A stretch of 64,000 nt of DNA from Schlegelella aquatica. Its GTDB lineage: Bacteria; Pseudomonadota; Gammaproteobacteria; Burkholderiales; Burkholderiaceae_C. The position numbers and the translations under genes were made by a program. The first letter of the stretch is position 1, and each line of letters opens with the position of its first letter. The DNA is taken from positions 2,564,001-2,628,000 of the forward strand of contig NZ_CP110257.1 of the NCBI RefSeq assembly GCF_026013905.1, written 5' to 3'. Of the stretch, positions 1 through 10,560 are shown piece after piece. The notes beneath the pieces are model-generated. The model did no database searches. It had not been told where the DNA came from and worked only from the letters and a program-made list of their open reading frames with translations.

Positions 1-878
1 GCAACGACATCGCCCAGGGCGTCGACCACGCGTCCGATGACTATCTCAACACGGGCGCCGGCGATCAGGGACTGATGTTCGGATACGCCTGCGACGAAAC
101 GCCCGAACTGATGCCGGCGCCGATCTACTATGCCCACCGCATCGTCGAGCGCCAGGCGCAGCTGCGCAAGGACGGCCGCCTGCCCTTCTTGCGGCCCGAT
201 GCGAAGAGCCAGATCACGATGCGCTATGTGGACGGGCGGCCGCACTCGATCGACACCGTGGTGCTCTCGAGCCAGCACAGCCCGGAGATGAGCGACGGCA
301 AGCACATGAAGCCCGAGTTCATCGAGGCCTGCATCGAGGAGATCATCAAGCCGGTGTTGCCCAAGGAGTGGCTGCACAACACCCGCTACCTGATCAACCC
401 GACGGGCCGCTTCGTCATCGGCGGGCCGCAGGGGGACTGCGGCCTGACCGGACGCAAGATCATCGTGGACACCTACGGCGGGGCCTGCCCGCACGGCGGC
501 GGCGCCTTCTCCGGCAAGGACCCGACCAAGGTGGACCGCTCGGCGGCGTACGCCGCGCGCTACGTCGCCAAGAACATCGTCGCCGCCGGGCTGGCCCGGC
601 AGTGCCAGATCCAGGTGAGCTACGCCATCGGCGTCGCGCGCCCGATCAACGTCACGGTGTACACCGAGGGCACGGGCGTGATCCCGGACGAGAAGATCGC
701 CGCCCTGGTCAACGAGTTCTTCGATCTGCGCCCCAAGGGCATCATCCAGATGCTCGACCTCCTGCGGCCCATCTACTCGAAGACCGCCGCCTACGGCCAC
801 TTCGGCCGCGAAGAACCGGAGTTCACCTGGGAGCGCACCGACAAGGCGGCCGCGCTGCGCGCAGCGGCCGGGCTGTAA
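1..878 (+). CDS. metK: S-adenosylmethionine synthase, 5'-truncated by window edge
   Basis: Makes S-adenosylmethionine from methionine and ATP, the entry step of the activated methyl cycle. The reading frame begins at base 3 and gives 291 residues; the family is about 390 long, so roughly 100 N-terminal residues lie outside the window. Visible family signatures are the [12 protein letters not shown] block near the start of the fragment, the [20 protein letters not shown] phosphate-binding region and [19 protein letters not shown]. The neighbouring ahcY and metF belong to the same cycle, which supports the call. The 3' end shares an imperfect direct repeat with the following spacer. Confidence 0.97.
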   Translation, partial: NDIAQGVDHASDDYLNTGAGDQGLMFGYACDETPELMPAPIYYAHRIVERQAQLRKDGRLPFLRPDAKSQITMRYVDGRPHSIDTVVLSSQHSPEMSDGKHMKPEFIEACIEEIIKPVLPKEWLHNTRYLINPTGRFVIGGPQGDCGLTGRKIIVDTYGGACPHGGGAFSGKDPTKVDRSAAYAARYVAKNIVAAGLARQCQIQVSYAIGVARPINVTVYTEGTGVIPDEKIAALVNEFFDLRPKGIIQMLDLLRPIYSKTAAYGHFGREEPEFTWERTDKAAALRAAAGL

Positions 879-1000
879 GACCGGCACCCGCGCCCGCGGG
901 TCGGCCGCCTTGCGGCGCAGGCTCACATCGCGCAGCGATGTGAAGGCCGGAACGGCCGGCCGCAGCCACAAGGCCCAGGCACTGCGCGCAGCGGCCGGCC
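841..1000. repeat. imperfect direct repeat of the metK 3' end
   Basis: The last ~33 bases of metK coding sequence (841-873) recur at 968-1000 with a constant offset of 127 bases. Both copies share ACAAGGC and the 17-base block CTGCGCGCAGCGGCCGG; the seven bases between differ. It looks like a small duplication remnant, though a recurring GC-rich intergenic element is also possible. Confidence 0.5.
923..943. other. perfect hairpin in metK 3' spacer
   Basis: TCACATCGC (923-931) and GCGATGTGA (935-943) form a perfect 9-bp stem with a 3-base loop, 45 bases after the metK stop. It could act as a transcript-end structure shared by the convergent genes, but no T-tract follows on either strand, so it is not called as an intrinsic terminator. 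Confidence 0.4.
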
Positions 1001-1036
1001 TCCAATAGAGGCCGGGTGGCACTACGAGGCGCCCCC

Positions 1037-1813
1037 TCAGCGCGCCTCCAGCAGCGCCCGAGCCACCTCGGCAAAGCCCGCGCCCCGTTCGCCCTCTGTG
1101 ACGTAGCGGGGCCGGTGCTCCAGCTGCGCAAGGAAGCGCGCGATATTGGCCACGCCTATGCTGTGCGGGAAGTGGCGGAACATCAGCTGATCGTTGGTGG
1201 AGTCGCCGACGTACGCCCAACGGTCGACCTCGGCGGCCAGGTCGGCCCCCAGCAGTTCCCGCGCCACCCAGCAGGCGCCGCGCCACTTGTCGTGGTCGCC
1301 GAACCAGCCGTTGACGTGGATGGAGCTGACCGTGGCCTGCATCCCCTCGCTGCGCATCAAGGCCACGACCTGCTCGATGGCCTGGGGTGGCAGATGCGAG
1401 AACTCGCTGTGGTCGATGGCGATGTCAGTCTCGCGGCCGGCGCTGTCTCGCGCCAGCGTGGCGCCCGGCACCTCGCGCAGGATGCGCGCGGCGACCTCGC
1501 GCAGTCGCTCGGCGTTGCGGGCTCGCTCGCCCTGCGGCTGCACATAGCGGCGGCTGCCGTCGGGCAGCACCGCCATCGCACCGTTCTCGGGGACGATGGC
1601 CGCGACCGGCCAGCGGCGGGCGAACGGCTCGGACCAGCCGAGCGGCCGCCCGGTGACCGCGATGACGGTGACACCGGCGGCTTGCAGCGATGCCAGAGCG
1701 TCGAGCGCCGGGGGCTCGATCTCGCCGTCGCGCGTGAGCGTGTCGTCGATGTCGGTGAACACACCGCGGATCCGACGGCGCGCCTGCAGGGGCCACTCGC
1801 GCAAGGGTCGCAT
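1037..1813 (-). CDS. HAD-superfamily (type IIB) phosphatase
   Basis: A 258-residue haloacid-dehalogenase-type hydrolase. Motif I is FTDIDDTL with nucleophile Asp21 and acid/base Asp23. Motif II is in VTGRP near residue 55, and motif III/IV is GDSTNDQLMF near residue 204. The cap insertion lies between motifs II and IV, the IIB (Cof/sucrose-phosphatase/mannosylphosphoglycerate-phosphatase) arrangement. The start is the ATG giving MRPLREWPLQ. It sits 12 bases downstream of prfC on the same strand and is probably co-transcribed. The substrate cannot be told from sequence; a sugar-phosphate phosphatase is most likely. Confidence 0.8.
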   Translation of the reverse strand: MRPLREWPLQARRRIRGVFTDIDDTLTRDGEIEPPALDALASLQAAGVTVIAVTGRPLGWSEPFARRWPVAAIVPENGAMAVLPDGSRRYVQPQGERARNAERLREVAARILREVPGATLARDSAGRETDIAIDHSEFSHLPPQAIEQVVALMRSEGMQATVSSIHVNGWFGDHDKWRGACWVARELLGADLAAEVDRWAYVGDSTNDQLMFRHFPHSIGVANIARFLAQLEHRPRYVTEGERGAGFAEVARALLEAR

Positions 1814-1825
1814 CGGCGCCGAAGC

Positions 1826-3439
1826 TCACGCCACCTTTTCCAAGACCAGCCCGGCGTGCTCGCGCAACGGGTGGAAGTGGATCTTCGGGAAGCGCTCCTG
1901 GGTGAGCCGCAGGTCGTAGGGCGAGGTCAGCAGGTAGGCCAGCGTGTCGGCGGCGTCGAGCGCCAGCTTGCTGGCGTTGGCGTCGGTGAACTTCTTGAGC
2001 TCCTCCGGCGAGTCGGCGGTGATCCAGCGGGCGCCGACGAAGCGCGAGGGCATGAGCCGCACCTCGACGCCGTACTCGGCCTTCAAGCGGTGCTGCACCA
2101 CCTCGAACTGCAGCTGGCCGACGGCGCCCAGCAGCATCGGCCCGCCTTCTTGCGGACGGAACACCTGGATCGCGCCCTCCTCACCCAGTTGCAGCAAACC
2201 CGCCTGCAGCTGCTTGCTCTTCATCGGATTGGCCAGTTCCACGGCCTGGAAGAGCTCGGGCGCGAAGAACGGTAGCCCGGTGTATTGCAGCCCCGCCTGC
2301 GAGGCGTGGCCCTCGGTAATGGTGTCGCCCAGCTGCACGCCCCCGTGCGTGGTGAAACCGATGATGTCGCCGGCATACGCCTCGTCGACGGCCTCGCGCC
2401 GCTGCGACAGGAAGGTGACGACGCTCGTGGGGCGCAGTTCCTTGCCGGTACGCTGCACCTTGAGCTTCATGCCCTGCGTGTAGCGGCCGGAGTAGACGCG
2501 CACGAAGGCGATGCGGTCGCGGTGCGACGGGTCCATGTTGGCCTGCACCTTGAACACGACGCCCGAGAAGTGCTCGTCGTCGGGCTGCACGATGCGCACG
2601 CCTGCGTTGCGCGGCGCGGGCGACGGCGCGAGATCGACCAACGCGTCCAGCACCTCCTGCACGCCGAAGTTGTTCACCGCCGAGCCGAAGAAGACCGGCG
2701 TCTGCCGGGCGGCGAGGAAGGCCTCACGGTCGAAGGCCGGCGCGGCCTCGGTGAGCAGCTCGATGTTCTGCTCGGCCAGCTCGAAGTCGTGCCCGAAGCG
2801 CTCGCGCAGCGCCTGCGCCTCGGATAGCGGCACGATCTCCTGCTCGGTCACGCGGTCCTCGCCGGCGCGGAAAAGGCGCATGTGCTTGGCACGCAGGTCC
2901 ACGATGCCGCCGAAGGCCTTGCCCTGCCCCACCGGCCAGGTCATCGGCACGCAGGGCATGCCCAGTTCGGCCTCGATCTCGTCGAGCAGCGCGATGGGGT
3001 CGCGCCCCTCGCGGTCCATCTTGTTGATGAAGGTGATGATCGGCGTGTCGCGCTGGCGGCAGACCTCGATCAGCCGCCGCGTCTGGGGCTCCACGCCGTT
3101 GGCCGCGTCGATCACCATGAGCGCCGAGTCCACCGCCGTCAGCACGCGGTAGGTGTCCTCCGAGAAGTCGCGGTGGCCGGGCGTGTCGAGCAGGTTGATG
3201 ACGTGATCCCGGTAGAGCATCTGCATCACCGAGCTCGCCACCGAAATGCCGCGCTGCTTCTCGATCTCCATCCAGTCTGAGGTGGCGTGACGCGAGGCCT
3301 TGCGCGCCTTGACGCTGCCGGCGATGTGGATGGCGCCGGAAAAGAGCAGCAGCTTCTCGGTCAGCGTGGTCTTGCCCGCGTCGGGGTGCGAGATGATCGC
3401 GAAGGTGCGGCGGCGTTGGGTTTCGGCGCGAAAGCTCAT
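1826..3439 (-). CDS. prfC: peptide chain release factor 3
   Basis: RF3 is the GTPase that recycles release factors RF1/RF2 from the terminating ribosome. The 537-residue product matches the usual ~530. The G1 motif is in SHPDAGKTTLTEK (about residues 17-29), G3 is DTPGHRDFSEDTYR and G4 is NKMDREG; these are the bacterial RF3 versions. An open frame continues upstream to 4099, but the family start MSFRAETQRRRTFAIISHPD lies at 3439, and the upstream part is antisense to the ahcY leader and gene. Downstream is the HAD phosphatase gene. Confidence 0.96.
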   Translation of the reverse strand: MSFRAETQRRRTFAIISHPDAGKTTLTEKLLLFSGAIHIAGSVKARKASRHATSDWMEIEKQRGISVASSVMQMLYRDHVINLLDTPGHRDFSEDTYRVLTAVDSALMVIDAANGVEPQTRRLIEVCRQRDTPIITFINKMDREGRDPIALLDEIEAELGMPCVPMTWPVGQGKAFGGIVDLRAKHMRLFRAGEDRVTEQEIVPLSEAQALRERFGHDFELAEQNIELLTEAAPAFDREAFLAARQTPVFFGSAVNNFGVQEVLDALVDLAPSPAPRNAGVRIVQPDDEHFSGVVFKVQANMDPSHRDRIAFVRVYSGRYTQGMKLKVQRTGKELRPTSVVTFLSQRREAVDEAYAGDIIGFTTHGGVQLGDTITEGHASQAGLQYTGLPFFAPELFQAVELANPMKSKQLQAGLLQLGEEGAIQVFRPQEGGPMLLGAVGQLQFEVVQHRLKAEYGVEVRLMPSRFVGARWITADSPEELKKFTDANASKLALDAADTLAYLLTSPYDLRLTQERFPKIHFHPLREHAGLVLEKVA

Positions 3440-3618
3440 GGCAGGCAGTCGGCGGGCGCCGGAGGGCCCGGCGCCCGCAGAAGGGGCAGGAAAACCCGAC
3501 ATTGTCCGACATCCGGGCCCAGCCCCCGTCGCCCCGGGGCCTCTGGCGCGTGAGGAAAACCGCGGCGGCTCTCGCTGGTCCGAAGGCCCGGGCGCGCGCG
3601 CCGGCCACGGTCGCTTCG

Positions 3619-3647
3619 TTGAGTCCTCGAAAGCGGCCGGGTAGAAT
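3619..3647 (+). promoter_or_regulatory. sigma-70-type promoter for ahcY operon
   Basis: The -35 hexamer TTGAGT (3619-3624) and -10 hexamer TAGAAT (3642-3647) are separated by exactly 17 bases. The predicted start near 3654 lies just 5' of the SAH riboswitch P1 stem at 3660, as expected for a leader RNA. Confidence 0.75.
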
Positions 3648-3659
3648 GGCGGCCTCTTG

Positions 3660-3764
3660 CTTCGAGGAGCGTTGCAACGCGGGTGCCTGCCCGCGCCAGG
3701 CTCGAAGCGGCCGGTACCTTGGGCACTTCGTGGCGGGGGCCGGCTCCTAGGCAACGGCGCTCGC
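3660..3764 (+). promoter_or_regulatory. SAH riboswitch (S-adenosylhomocysteine aptamer)
   Basis: The leader fits the SAH riboswitch. P1 is formed by CTTCGAG (3660-3666) with CTCGAAG (3701-3707). P2 is formed by CGCGGG/CCCGCG around 3678-3695. The conserved GGAGCGTTGC core (3666-3675) can pair with GCAACGGCGCTC (3751-3762) as the pseudoknot beside the ahcY ribosome binding site. This class is known upstream of ahcY in betaproteobacteria and turns expression on when SAH accumulates. It should govern ahcY and probably tlyA and metF downstream. Confidence 0.92.
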
Positions 3765-3794
3765 GTACTGACTTTCATGGAAAGGAGGGCGCGA

Positions 3795-5228
<1,434 letters not shown>

Positions 5229-5272
5229 TCCACCCGCCGACCGGGCGGCGTCGCTGCCGCCCGGGTGCAGCC

Positions 5273-6076
5273 ATGCCCCGAGTCGACCAGCTCCTCGTGC
5301 TACGCGGCCTCGCGCCGACGCGTTCGGCCGCACAGCGGCTCATCGAGCGCGGGGCCGTGCGCTGGCTCGCCGCCCACGGCTGGCAGGTGCCCCGCAAGGC
5401 AGGCGACGAGCTGCCCGAGAGCGCGGAACTGGAGCTGGTGGACGACGCGGAACTGCGGTATGTGTCCCGCGGCGGCCTCAAGCTCGAAGGGGCGCTGCGC
5501 CACACGACAGTCGAGGTGGCGGGCCGACGCTGCCTGGACCTCGGCCAGAGCACCGGGGGCTTCACCGACGTGCTGCTCCAGCAAGGGGCGGCCGTCGTGG
5601 TGGGCGTGGACGTCGGCCACGGCCAGTTGCACGAGAAGCTGCGCAGCGATCCGCGGGTCATTGCGTACGAAGGGGTCAACGCCAAGGATCTGGCGGCCAG
5701 TCCTTTCGGGCAGCGGCACCAGGGCGAGCACTTCGACCTGGTCGTGGGCGACCTCTCCTTCATCTCGCTCGCACGGGTGCTGCCCGCCGTGGCCCCATGG
5801 CTGGCACCGGAAGGCGACGTGCTCTTGCTCGTCAAGCCGCAGTTCGAGGCAGGGCGCGCCCACGTCGGCAAGGGCGGGCTGGTGAAGGACCCGGCGCAGT
5901 GGGCGGCCATCGAGCAGCGCATCCGGGCCGCCTGCACCGAAGTGGGCTGGACCGTGCGCGACTATTTCGAAAGCCCCATCACCGGCGGCGACGGCAACCG
6001 CGAGTTCTTCGTCTGGGCCACGGCCCGACCCGCCCCGTCCGACACCGGACAGGGCTTGCACACACACGAGACATGA
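5273..6076 (+). CDS. tlyA: TlyA-family RNA methyltransferase with S4 domain
   Basis: A 267-residue SAM-dependent methyltransferase of the TlyA/haemolysin-A family, whose characterised members 2'-O-methylate rRNA. An S4 RNA-binding domain occupies residues 1-60 (MPRVDQLLVLRGLAPTRSAA). An FtsJ/RrmJ-type Rossmann domain follows, with SAM motif LDLGQSTGGFTDVLL near residue 87 and the VGDLSFISL and LLVKPQFEAG blocks. The stop overlaps the metF start (ATGA). A GC-rich hairpin without a T-tract (5241-5264) lies between ahcY and this gene, so read-through from ahcY is likely. Annotated haemolytic activity in this family is historical and not implied here. Confidence 0.9.
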   Translation: MPRVDQLLVLRGLAPTRSAAQRLIERGAVRWLAAHGWQVPRKAGDELPESAELELVDDAELRYVSRGGLKLEGALRHTTVEVAGRRCLDLGQSTGGFTDVLLQQGAAVVVGVDVGHGQLHEKLRSDPRVIAYEGVNAKDLAASPFGQRHQGEHFDLVVGDLSFISLARVLPAVAPWLAPEGDVLLLVKPQFEAGRAHVGKGGLVKDPAQWAAIEQRIRAACTEVGWTVRDYFESPITGGDGNREFFVWATARPAPSDTGQGLHTHET

Positions 6077-6930
6077 GCACTCCTCACCACACCTCCGCCT
6101 GCTCGCTGGCCGTGAGCTTCGAGTTCTTTCCACCCAAGACGCCGGAAGGCGTCGACAAGCTCGCCGCGGTGCGCCAGCAGCTCTATGCGCTGAAACCCCA
6201 GTACTGCTCGGTCACGTACGGCGCCGGGGGGTCGACGCAAGAGGGCACCCTGCAGACCGTGCGTGCGATCCTGGCCGAAGGGGTGGACGCGGCACCGCAC
6301 TTTTCCTGCATCGGCGCCAGCAAGGACAGCATCCGCGAGAAGCTCCAGCAGTTTCGCGCGGCCGGCGTGCGGCGCATCGTCGCCTTGCGCGGCGATCTGC
6401 CTTCAGGCTACGGCGGCTTCGGTGAATTCCGCTATGCCAGCGATCTGGTCGCCTTCATCCGCGAGGAGACCGGCAACCACTTCCACATCGAGGTGGCCGC
6501 CTACCCGGAAATGCACCCGCAAGCCCGCTCGCCGGAGGCCGACCTCGACGCCTTCGTCACCAAGGTCCGGGCTGGTGCCGATGCGGCCATCACGCAGTAC
6601 TTCTTCAACCCGGACGCCTATTTCCGCTTCGTTGACGAAGTGCACGCGCGGGGCGTGGACATCCCCATCGTGCCGGGCATCATGCCGATCACCAGTTCGG
6701 CCCAGCTGCTGCGCTTCTCGGACGCCTGCGGTGCGGAGGTGCCGCGGTGGATCCGCACGCGGCTGATGTCCTTCGGCGACGACAAGGCCTCGATCCAGGC
6801 GTTCGGCCTGGACGTGGTCACCCAGCTGTGCGAGCGCCTGCGGGCCGCGGGCGTGCCGGGGCTTCACTTCTACACGATGAACCAAGCCGGCGCGACGCTC
6901 GAGATCTGCCGACGACTGGGACTGGCCTGA
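6073..6930 (+). CDS. metF: methylenetetrahydrofolate reductase
   Basis: Reduces 5,10-methylene-THF to 5-methyl-THF, the methyl donor for methionine synthase. The product is 285 residues, a normal bacterial single-domain FAD/TIM-barrel form. Signatures are FEFFPPKTPEG near the start, SVTYGAGGSTQ, RGDLP, the ADAAITQYFFNP strand and PGIMPITS. Its ATG overlaps the tlyA stop by four bases, indicating translational coupling and shared control with ahcY. The convergent pseudogene begins 36 bases downstream. Confidence 0.96.
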   Translation: MSTPHHTSACSLAVSFEFFPPKTPEGVDKLAAVRQQLYALKPQYCSVTYGAGGSTQEGTLQTVRAILAEGVDAAPHFSCIGASKDSIREKLQQFRAAGVRRIVALRGDLPSGYGGFGEFRYASDLVAFIREETGNHFHIEVAAYPEMHPQARSPEADLDAFVTKVRAGADAAITQYFFNPDAYFRFVDEVHARGVDIPIVPGIMPITSSAQLLRFSDACGAEVPRWIRTRLMSFGDDKASIQAFGLDVVTQLCERLRAAGVPGLHFYTMNQAGATLEICRRLGLA

Positions 6931-6966
6931 CGCAGCCGAGGCACCGGGCACCCGGGGCGGCTTCGT

Positions 6967-7861
<895 letters not shown>

Positions 7862-7863
<2 letters not shown>

Positions 7864-8293
7864 CGCCCCCGACGCAGTGAAAAAGAGCGACCTGTCGTGG
7901 AAGGAAGGCCCCTTCGCTCCCGGCGGTTGGCTCGAGGTGGACAAGGCCACGCTGCAGCACCGGCGCTTTCCGAACGTCTTCGGCATCGGGGACATCAACG
8001 GCACACCGCGCGGCAAGACGGCCGCTACCGTCAAGAAGAGCGCTCCGTTGGTGGCGCACAACCTCGTGCAAGTCATCGCCGGGCGCGCTCCCGACGCGAG
8101 CTTCGACGGCTACACCTCGTGCCCCATGATCACGCGCGAAGGCTCGGCCATGCTCATCGAGTTCAACTACGAGGGCAAGCTCACGCCCTCCCTGCCCATG
8201 ATCGAACCGCTGCAGGACAGCTACATGGCCTGGCTGCTCAAGTACCGGCTGCTCAAGCCGGCCTATGTCGCGGTGCTGAAGGGCCGCGTGTGA
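7862..8293 (+). pseudogene. sqr: sulfide:quinone oxidoreductase, C-terminal remnant
   Basis: About 143 C-terminal codons of an SQR/flavocytochrome-c-sulfide-dehydrogenase-like flavoprotein remain. Visible are [20 protein letters not shown], the FAD-contacting [25 protein letters not shown] with its conserved Cys, and the [17 protein letters not shown] membrane-associating tail. The N-terminal FAD-binding fold and the first redox cysteines are gone, so it cannot be active. There is no start codon with a ribosome binding site at the junction. The intact protein would oxidise sulfide into the quinone pool. Confidence 0.85.
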
Positions 8294-8313
8294 TCGCGGA
8301 CGGAGACGAGACC

Positions 8314-8667
8314 ATGTATGAACTCTGGTTGACTTTGAACATCGTCTGGGAACTGGCACGCGCGGCGGCGCCCCTCGTGCTGGCGGCCGTGGGACTGTGG
8401 CTGGCGGTGATCGGGACCGCCGTGTTCAGGCGGGCACAGTGGCGACAGGCCCTGGCCCCGGCCGCGGGACTCGCATTGCTCGCCGCCATCGCGGTGTTCG
8501 CGACGCTGCCCTCGCTCACGCGCTCCTCGTTCGGTGAGCTGCGCTATTGGGTAGACTGGGCCAACCTCGCCGCCATCGCTGTGGCCGGCGGCGCGATCAT
8601 GCTCGCCTACGCCTGGCCGCTGTTGGCCTTGCGAGGCACCGCTTGTCCCTGGAAAGAACCGTCCTGA
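8314..8667 (+). CDS. small three-helix membrane protein
   Basis: A 117-residue protein with three predicted membrane helices (about residues 15-37, 47-68 and 82-106) and no recognised catalytic motif. The start MYELWLTLNIVWELA follows GGAGACGAG. It lies 20 bases after the sqr remnant, and its stop overlaps the TDT transporter start (TGATG), so the three were probably one sulfur-related transcription unit. With the sqr 5' end gone, its original promoter is probably lost. Function unknown. Confidence 0.7.
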   Translation: MYELWLTLNIVWELARAAAPLVLAAVGLWLAVIGTAVFRRAQWRQALAPAAGLALLAAIAVFATLPSLTRSSFGELRYWVDWANLAAIAVAGGAIMLAYAWPLLALRGTACPWKEPS

Positions 8668-9701
8668 TGACGTCTCGCCCACCCCACGCGGCGCAGCCGC
8701 TGCGTTTTCTGATGCCCGGATGGTTCGCCGCCGTGATGGGCCTGAGCGGACTTGCACTCGCCTGGTGGGGGGCCCGGCATGCGCTGGGCGAGTTGGCGGC
8801 GGGCGTGTCCGCCTTGCTCGCCCTGGTCGCCGCCCTCGCGTTCATGCTGCTGGCCCTCCTGAGCATCGTGCGCTGGCAACGGCACCCGGACGCGGTGCGA
8901 GAGGACCTCCATCACCCCGTCCGGCACGCCTTCTGGGCCACGATCCCCATCTCGGGGATGCTGCTGGCGACGCTGTGGGTGGCGCATCGGGGCGCGAGCG
9001 AAGGCGCGCGGGCGCTGTGGTGGGTCTCGAGCCTGGCCCAGCTGGCTGTGACCGTGGCCGTCACCGCGCGGTGGTGGAAGGGCAACCAACCCGGTGGCCT
9101 CGTCTGGCCGGCCATCACGCCCGCGCTGTTCATCCCCATCGTCGGCAACGTGCTCGCCCCGTTGGCCGGCGTGCCCCTCGGCCATCCCGAGTGGTCGGCC
9201 GCGCAGTTCGGCATCGGGCTCGTGTTCTGGCCGGTGGTGCTGGTACTCATCATGGTGCGCAAGGCCACCACCGGGCTGTGGCCCGAGCGTCTGTTGCCCA
9301 CGGCGTTCATCCATGTCGCGCCGCCTGCCGTGGGGGCCCTGTCCTTGATGCAGTTCGGCGCGCCGGTGCTGGTGGTGTGGGCCGCCTGGGGCATGGCGCT
9401 CGTGTTCCTGCTGTGGGCCGCCACGCAGGTGCGGCGTATCGCGTCCCTGCCCTTCGGCGTTCCCCACTGGGCCATGTCCTTCCCGCTCGCCGCCTTCTCG
9501 GGGCTCACCTTGCGTCTTTCCGAGGCGGGCCACGGCGGGATGCAGCTGCTCGGGGTCGTGGCGCTCTCGCTGACGAGCCTCGTCATCGCCGGTCTCGTGC
9601 TCGGCACGGCGCGCGGCTTGCGCCAGGGCACGCTGCTCGTGCCCGAACCTGCGCCCGCGGCCCCGGTCCTGGGCGCCGACGTCCCCAGCGGCAGGGCCTG
9701 A
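8667..9701 (+). CDS. TDT-family transporter (TehA/Ssu1/SLAC1-like)
   Basis: A 344-residue integral membrane protein with about ten hydrophobic helices and the TDT opening (LRFLMPGWFAAVMGLSGLAL). The family includes TehA, yeast sulfite exporter Ssu1 and plant anion channel SLAC1. Residues such as PALFIPIVGNVLAPLAG and IGLVFWPVVLVLIM are typical. Because it is translationally coupled to the small membrane gene and follows an sqr remnant, export of sulfite or another sulfur oxyanion is a reasonable guess, not shown by sequence. Confidence 0.8.
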   Translation: MTSRPPHAAQPLRFLMPGWFAAVMGLSGLALAWWGARHALGELAAGVSALLALVAALAFMLLALLSIVRWQRHPDAVREDLHHPVRHAFWATIPISGMLLATLWVAHRGASEGARALWWVSSLAQLAVTVAVTARWWKGNQPGGLVWPAITPALFIPIVGNVLAPLAGVPLGHPEWSAAQFGIGLVFWPVVLVLIMVRKATTGLWPERLLPTAFIHVAPPAVGALSLMQFGAPVLVVWAAWGMALVFLLWAATQVRRIASLPFGVPHWAMSFPLAAFSGLTLRLSEAGHGGMQLLGVVALSLTSLVIAGLVLGTARGLRQGTLLVPEPAPAAPVLGADVPSGRA

Positions 9702-9777
9702 CCGCGGCTCGCCCTGAGTGCGGCCGGGCGCAGGCGGGCGGCCGCGCTGACGGCAAGCTGAACGCGATCCCGCAGAA

Positions 9778-9806
9778 TCGACGCGATGGCCGGGGCCCGC
9801 CACAAT
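9778..9806 (+). promoter_or_regulatory. possible promoter of azlCD
   Basis: TCGACG (9778-9783) and CACAAT (9801-9806) are spaced by 17 bases. The -10 overlaps the first in-frame ATG of azlC (9805), which argues that translation starts further on. Confidence 0.4.
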
Positions 9807-9819
9807 GGCGGCCCTCTGC

Positions 9820-10560
9820 ATGATGTATCACGCCGCCTCTGCCCTGCTGCGCCACCCCGAATTCAAGCGGGGGGCCGTCGACATGATCCATGTCGCCCTC
9901 GGCATTGCTGCCTGGGGGCTGGTGACGGGCGTCGCCATGGTCAAGAGCGGACTGGGGGTGCCGCTCGCCGTGGCCATGTCGCTGCTGGTCTTCGCCGGCA
10001 GTGCACAGCTGGCGGCGCTGCCGCTCATGACGAGCGGTGCGCCGATCTGGGTGGTGTGGGCCACCGCCTTCTGCGTGAACCTGCGCTTCGTCATCTTCAG
10101 CGCGATGTGGCGGCCGTACTTCGCGCGTTTCCCACGGTGGCAACGCTGCGTGCTGGGCTACTTCAGCGGCGACCTCAATTACGTGCTGTTCATGAAGCGC
10201 TTTCCAGACGGCGAGCCGCACCCCGACCAGATCCCCTACTACTGGGGCGGCGTCGCCACCAACTGGTTGGGCTGGCAGGTGTCGTCGATGATCGGCATCG
10301 GCTTGGCCAACGCCATTCCGACCCATTGGGGCCTGGGTTTCGCCGGCGTGCTGGCGTTGCTGGGCATCGCCTGCTCGCTGCTGCAAGACCGCGCCACCTG
10401 GGTGGCCGCGGCCGTCGCCTGCGCGGCGGCGGTGGCCGCCTATGCGCTGCCGCTGCGCCTGAACATCCTCGTGGCGATCGCCGCCGCGGTCGCCACGGGC
10501 CTCGCCATGGAAGCCGCGGATCGGGTGCGCGCCCGCGCGAGTGCGAAGGAGGTCCCGTGA
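9820..10560 (+). CDS. azlC: AzlC-family branched-chain amino-acid exporter, large subunit
   Basis: The 246-residue membrane protein is the large component of the AzlCD (LIV-E) exporter of branched-chain amino acids and analogues. Family marks are FKRGAVDMIHVALGIAAWG near the start, VFAGSAQLAALPLM, NLRFVIFSA and the DLNYVLFM block. The start is uncertain: ATG at 9805 lies in a likely -10 box, and the ATGATG at 9820/9823 gives an N-terminus of normal length. Its last codons contain the azlD ribosome binding site (AAGGAGG), and azlD starts inside its stop. Confidence 0.88.
   Translation: MMYHAASALLRHPEFKRGAVDMIHVALGIAAWGLVTGVAMVKSGLGVPLAVAMSLLVFAGSAQLAALPLMTSGAPIWVVWATAFCVNLRFVIFSAMWRPYFARFPRWQRCVLGYFSGDLNYVLFMKRFPDGEPHPDQIPYYWGGVATNWLGWQVSSMIGIGLANAIPTHWGLGFAGVLALLGIACSLLQDRATWVAAAVACAAAVAAYALPLRLNILVAIAAAVATGLAMEAADRVRARASAKEVP

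Larger units (their letters stand above)
3440..3794. other. 355-base divergent intergenic region prfC/ahcY
   Basis: This is the only gene-free stretch over 300 bases. On the + strand it holds a sigma-70-type promoter (3619-3647), an SAH riboswitch (3660-3764) and the ahcY ribosome binding site (AAGGAGG, about 3782-3788). The first ~170 bases must hold the prfC promoter on the other strand, but no convincing hexamer pair was recognised there. No open frame in this stretch looks coding. Confidence 0.8.

Noticed and set aside
1016..2275. Long plus-strand frames opposite the HAD phosphatase and prfC
   Set aside because: Shadow frames of real minus-strand genes, caused by high third-position GC; no family motifs.
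5241..5264. Hairpin between ahcY and tlyA as an intrinsic terminator
   Set aside because: A perfect 9-bp GC stem, but no T-tract follows; attenuation or mere GC-rich pairing is as likely.
7864..8076. N-terminal 71 residues of the long minus-strand frame as an activator sensor domain
   Set aside because: They are the exact complement of the sqr remnant and carry no sensor-domain pattern; treated as read-through past the scar.
9805..9819. ATG at 9805 as the azlC start
   Set aside because: It overlaps a likely -10 box (CACAAT), and the ATG pair at 9820/9823 gives a normal N-terminus. Not fully excluded.
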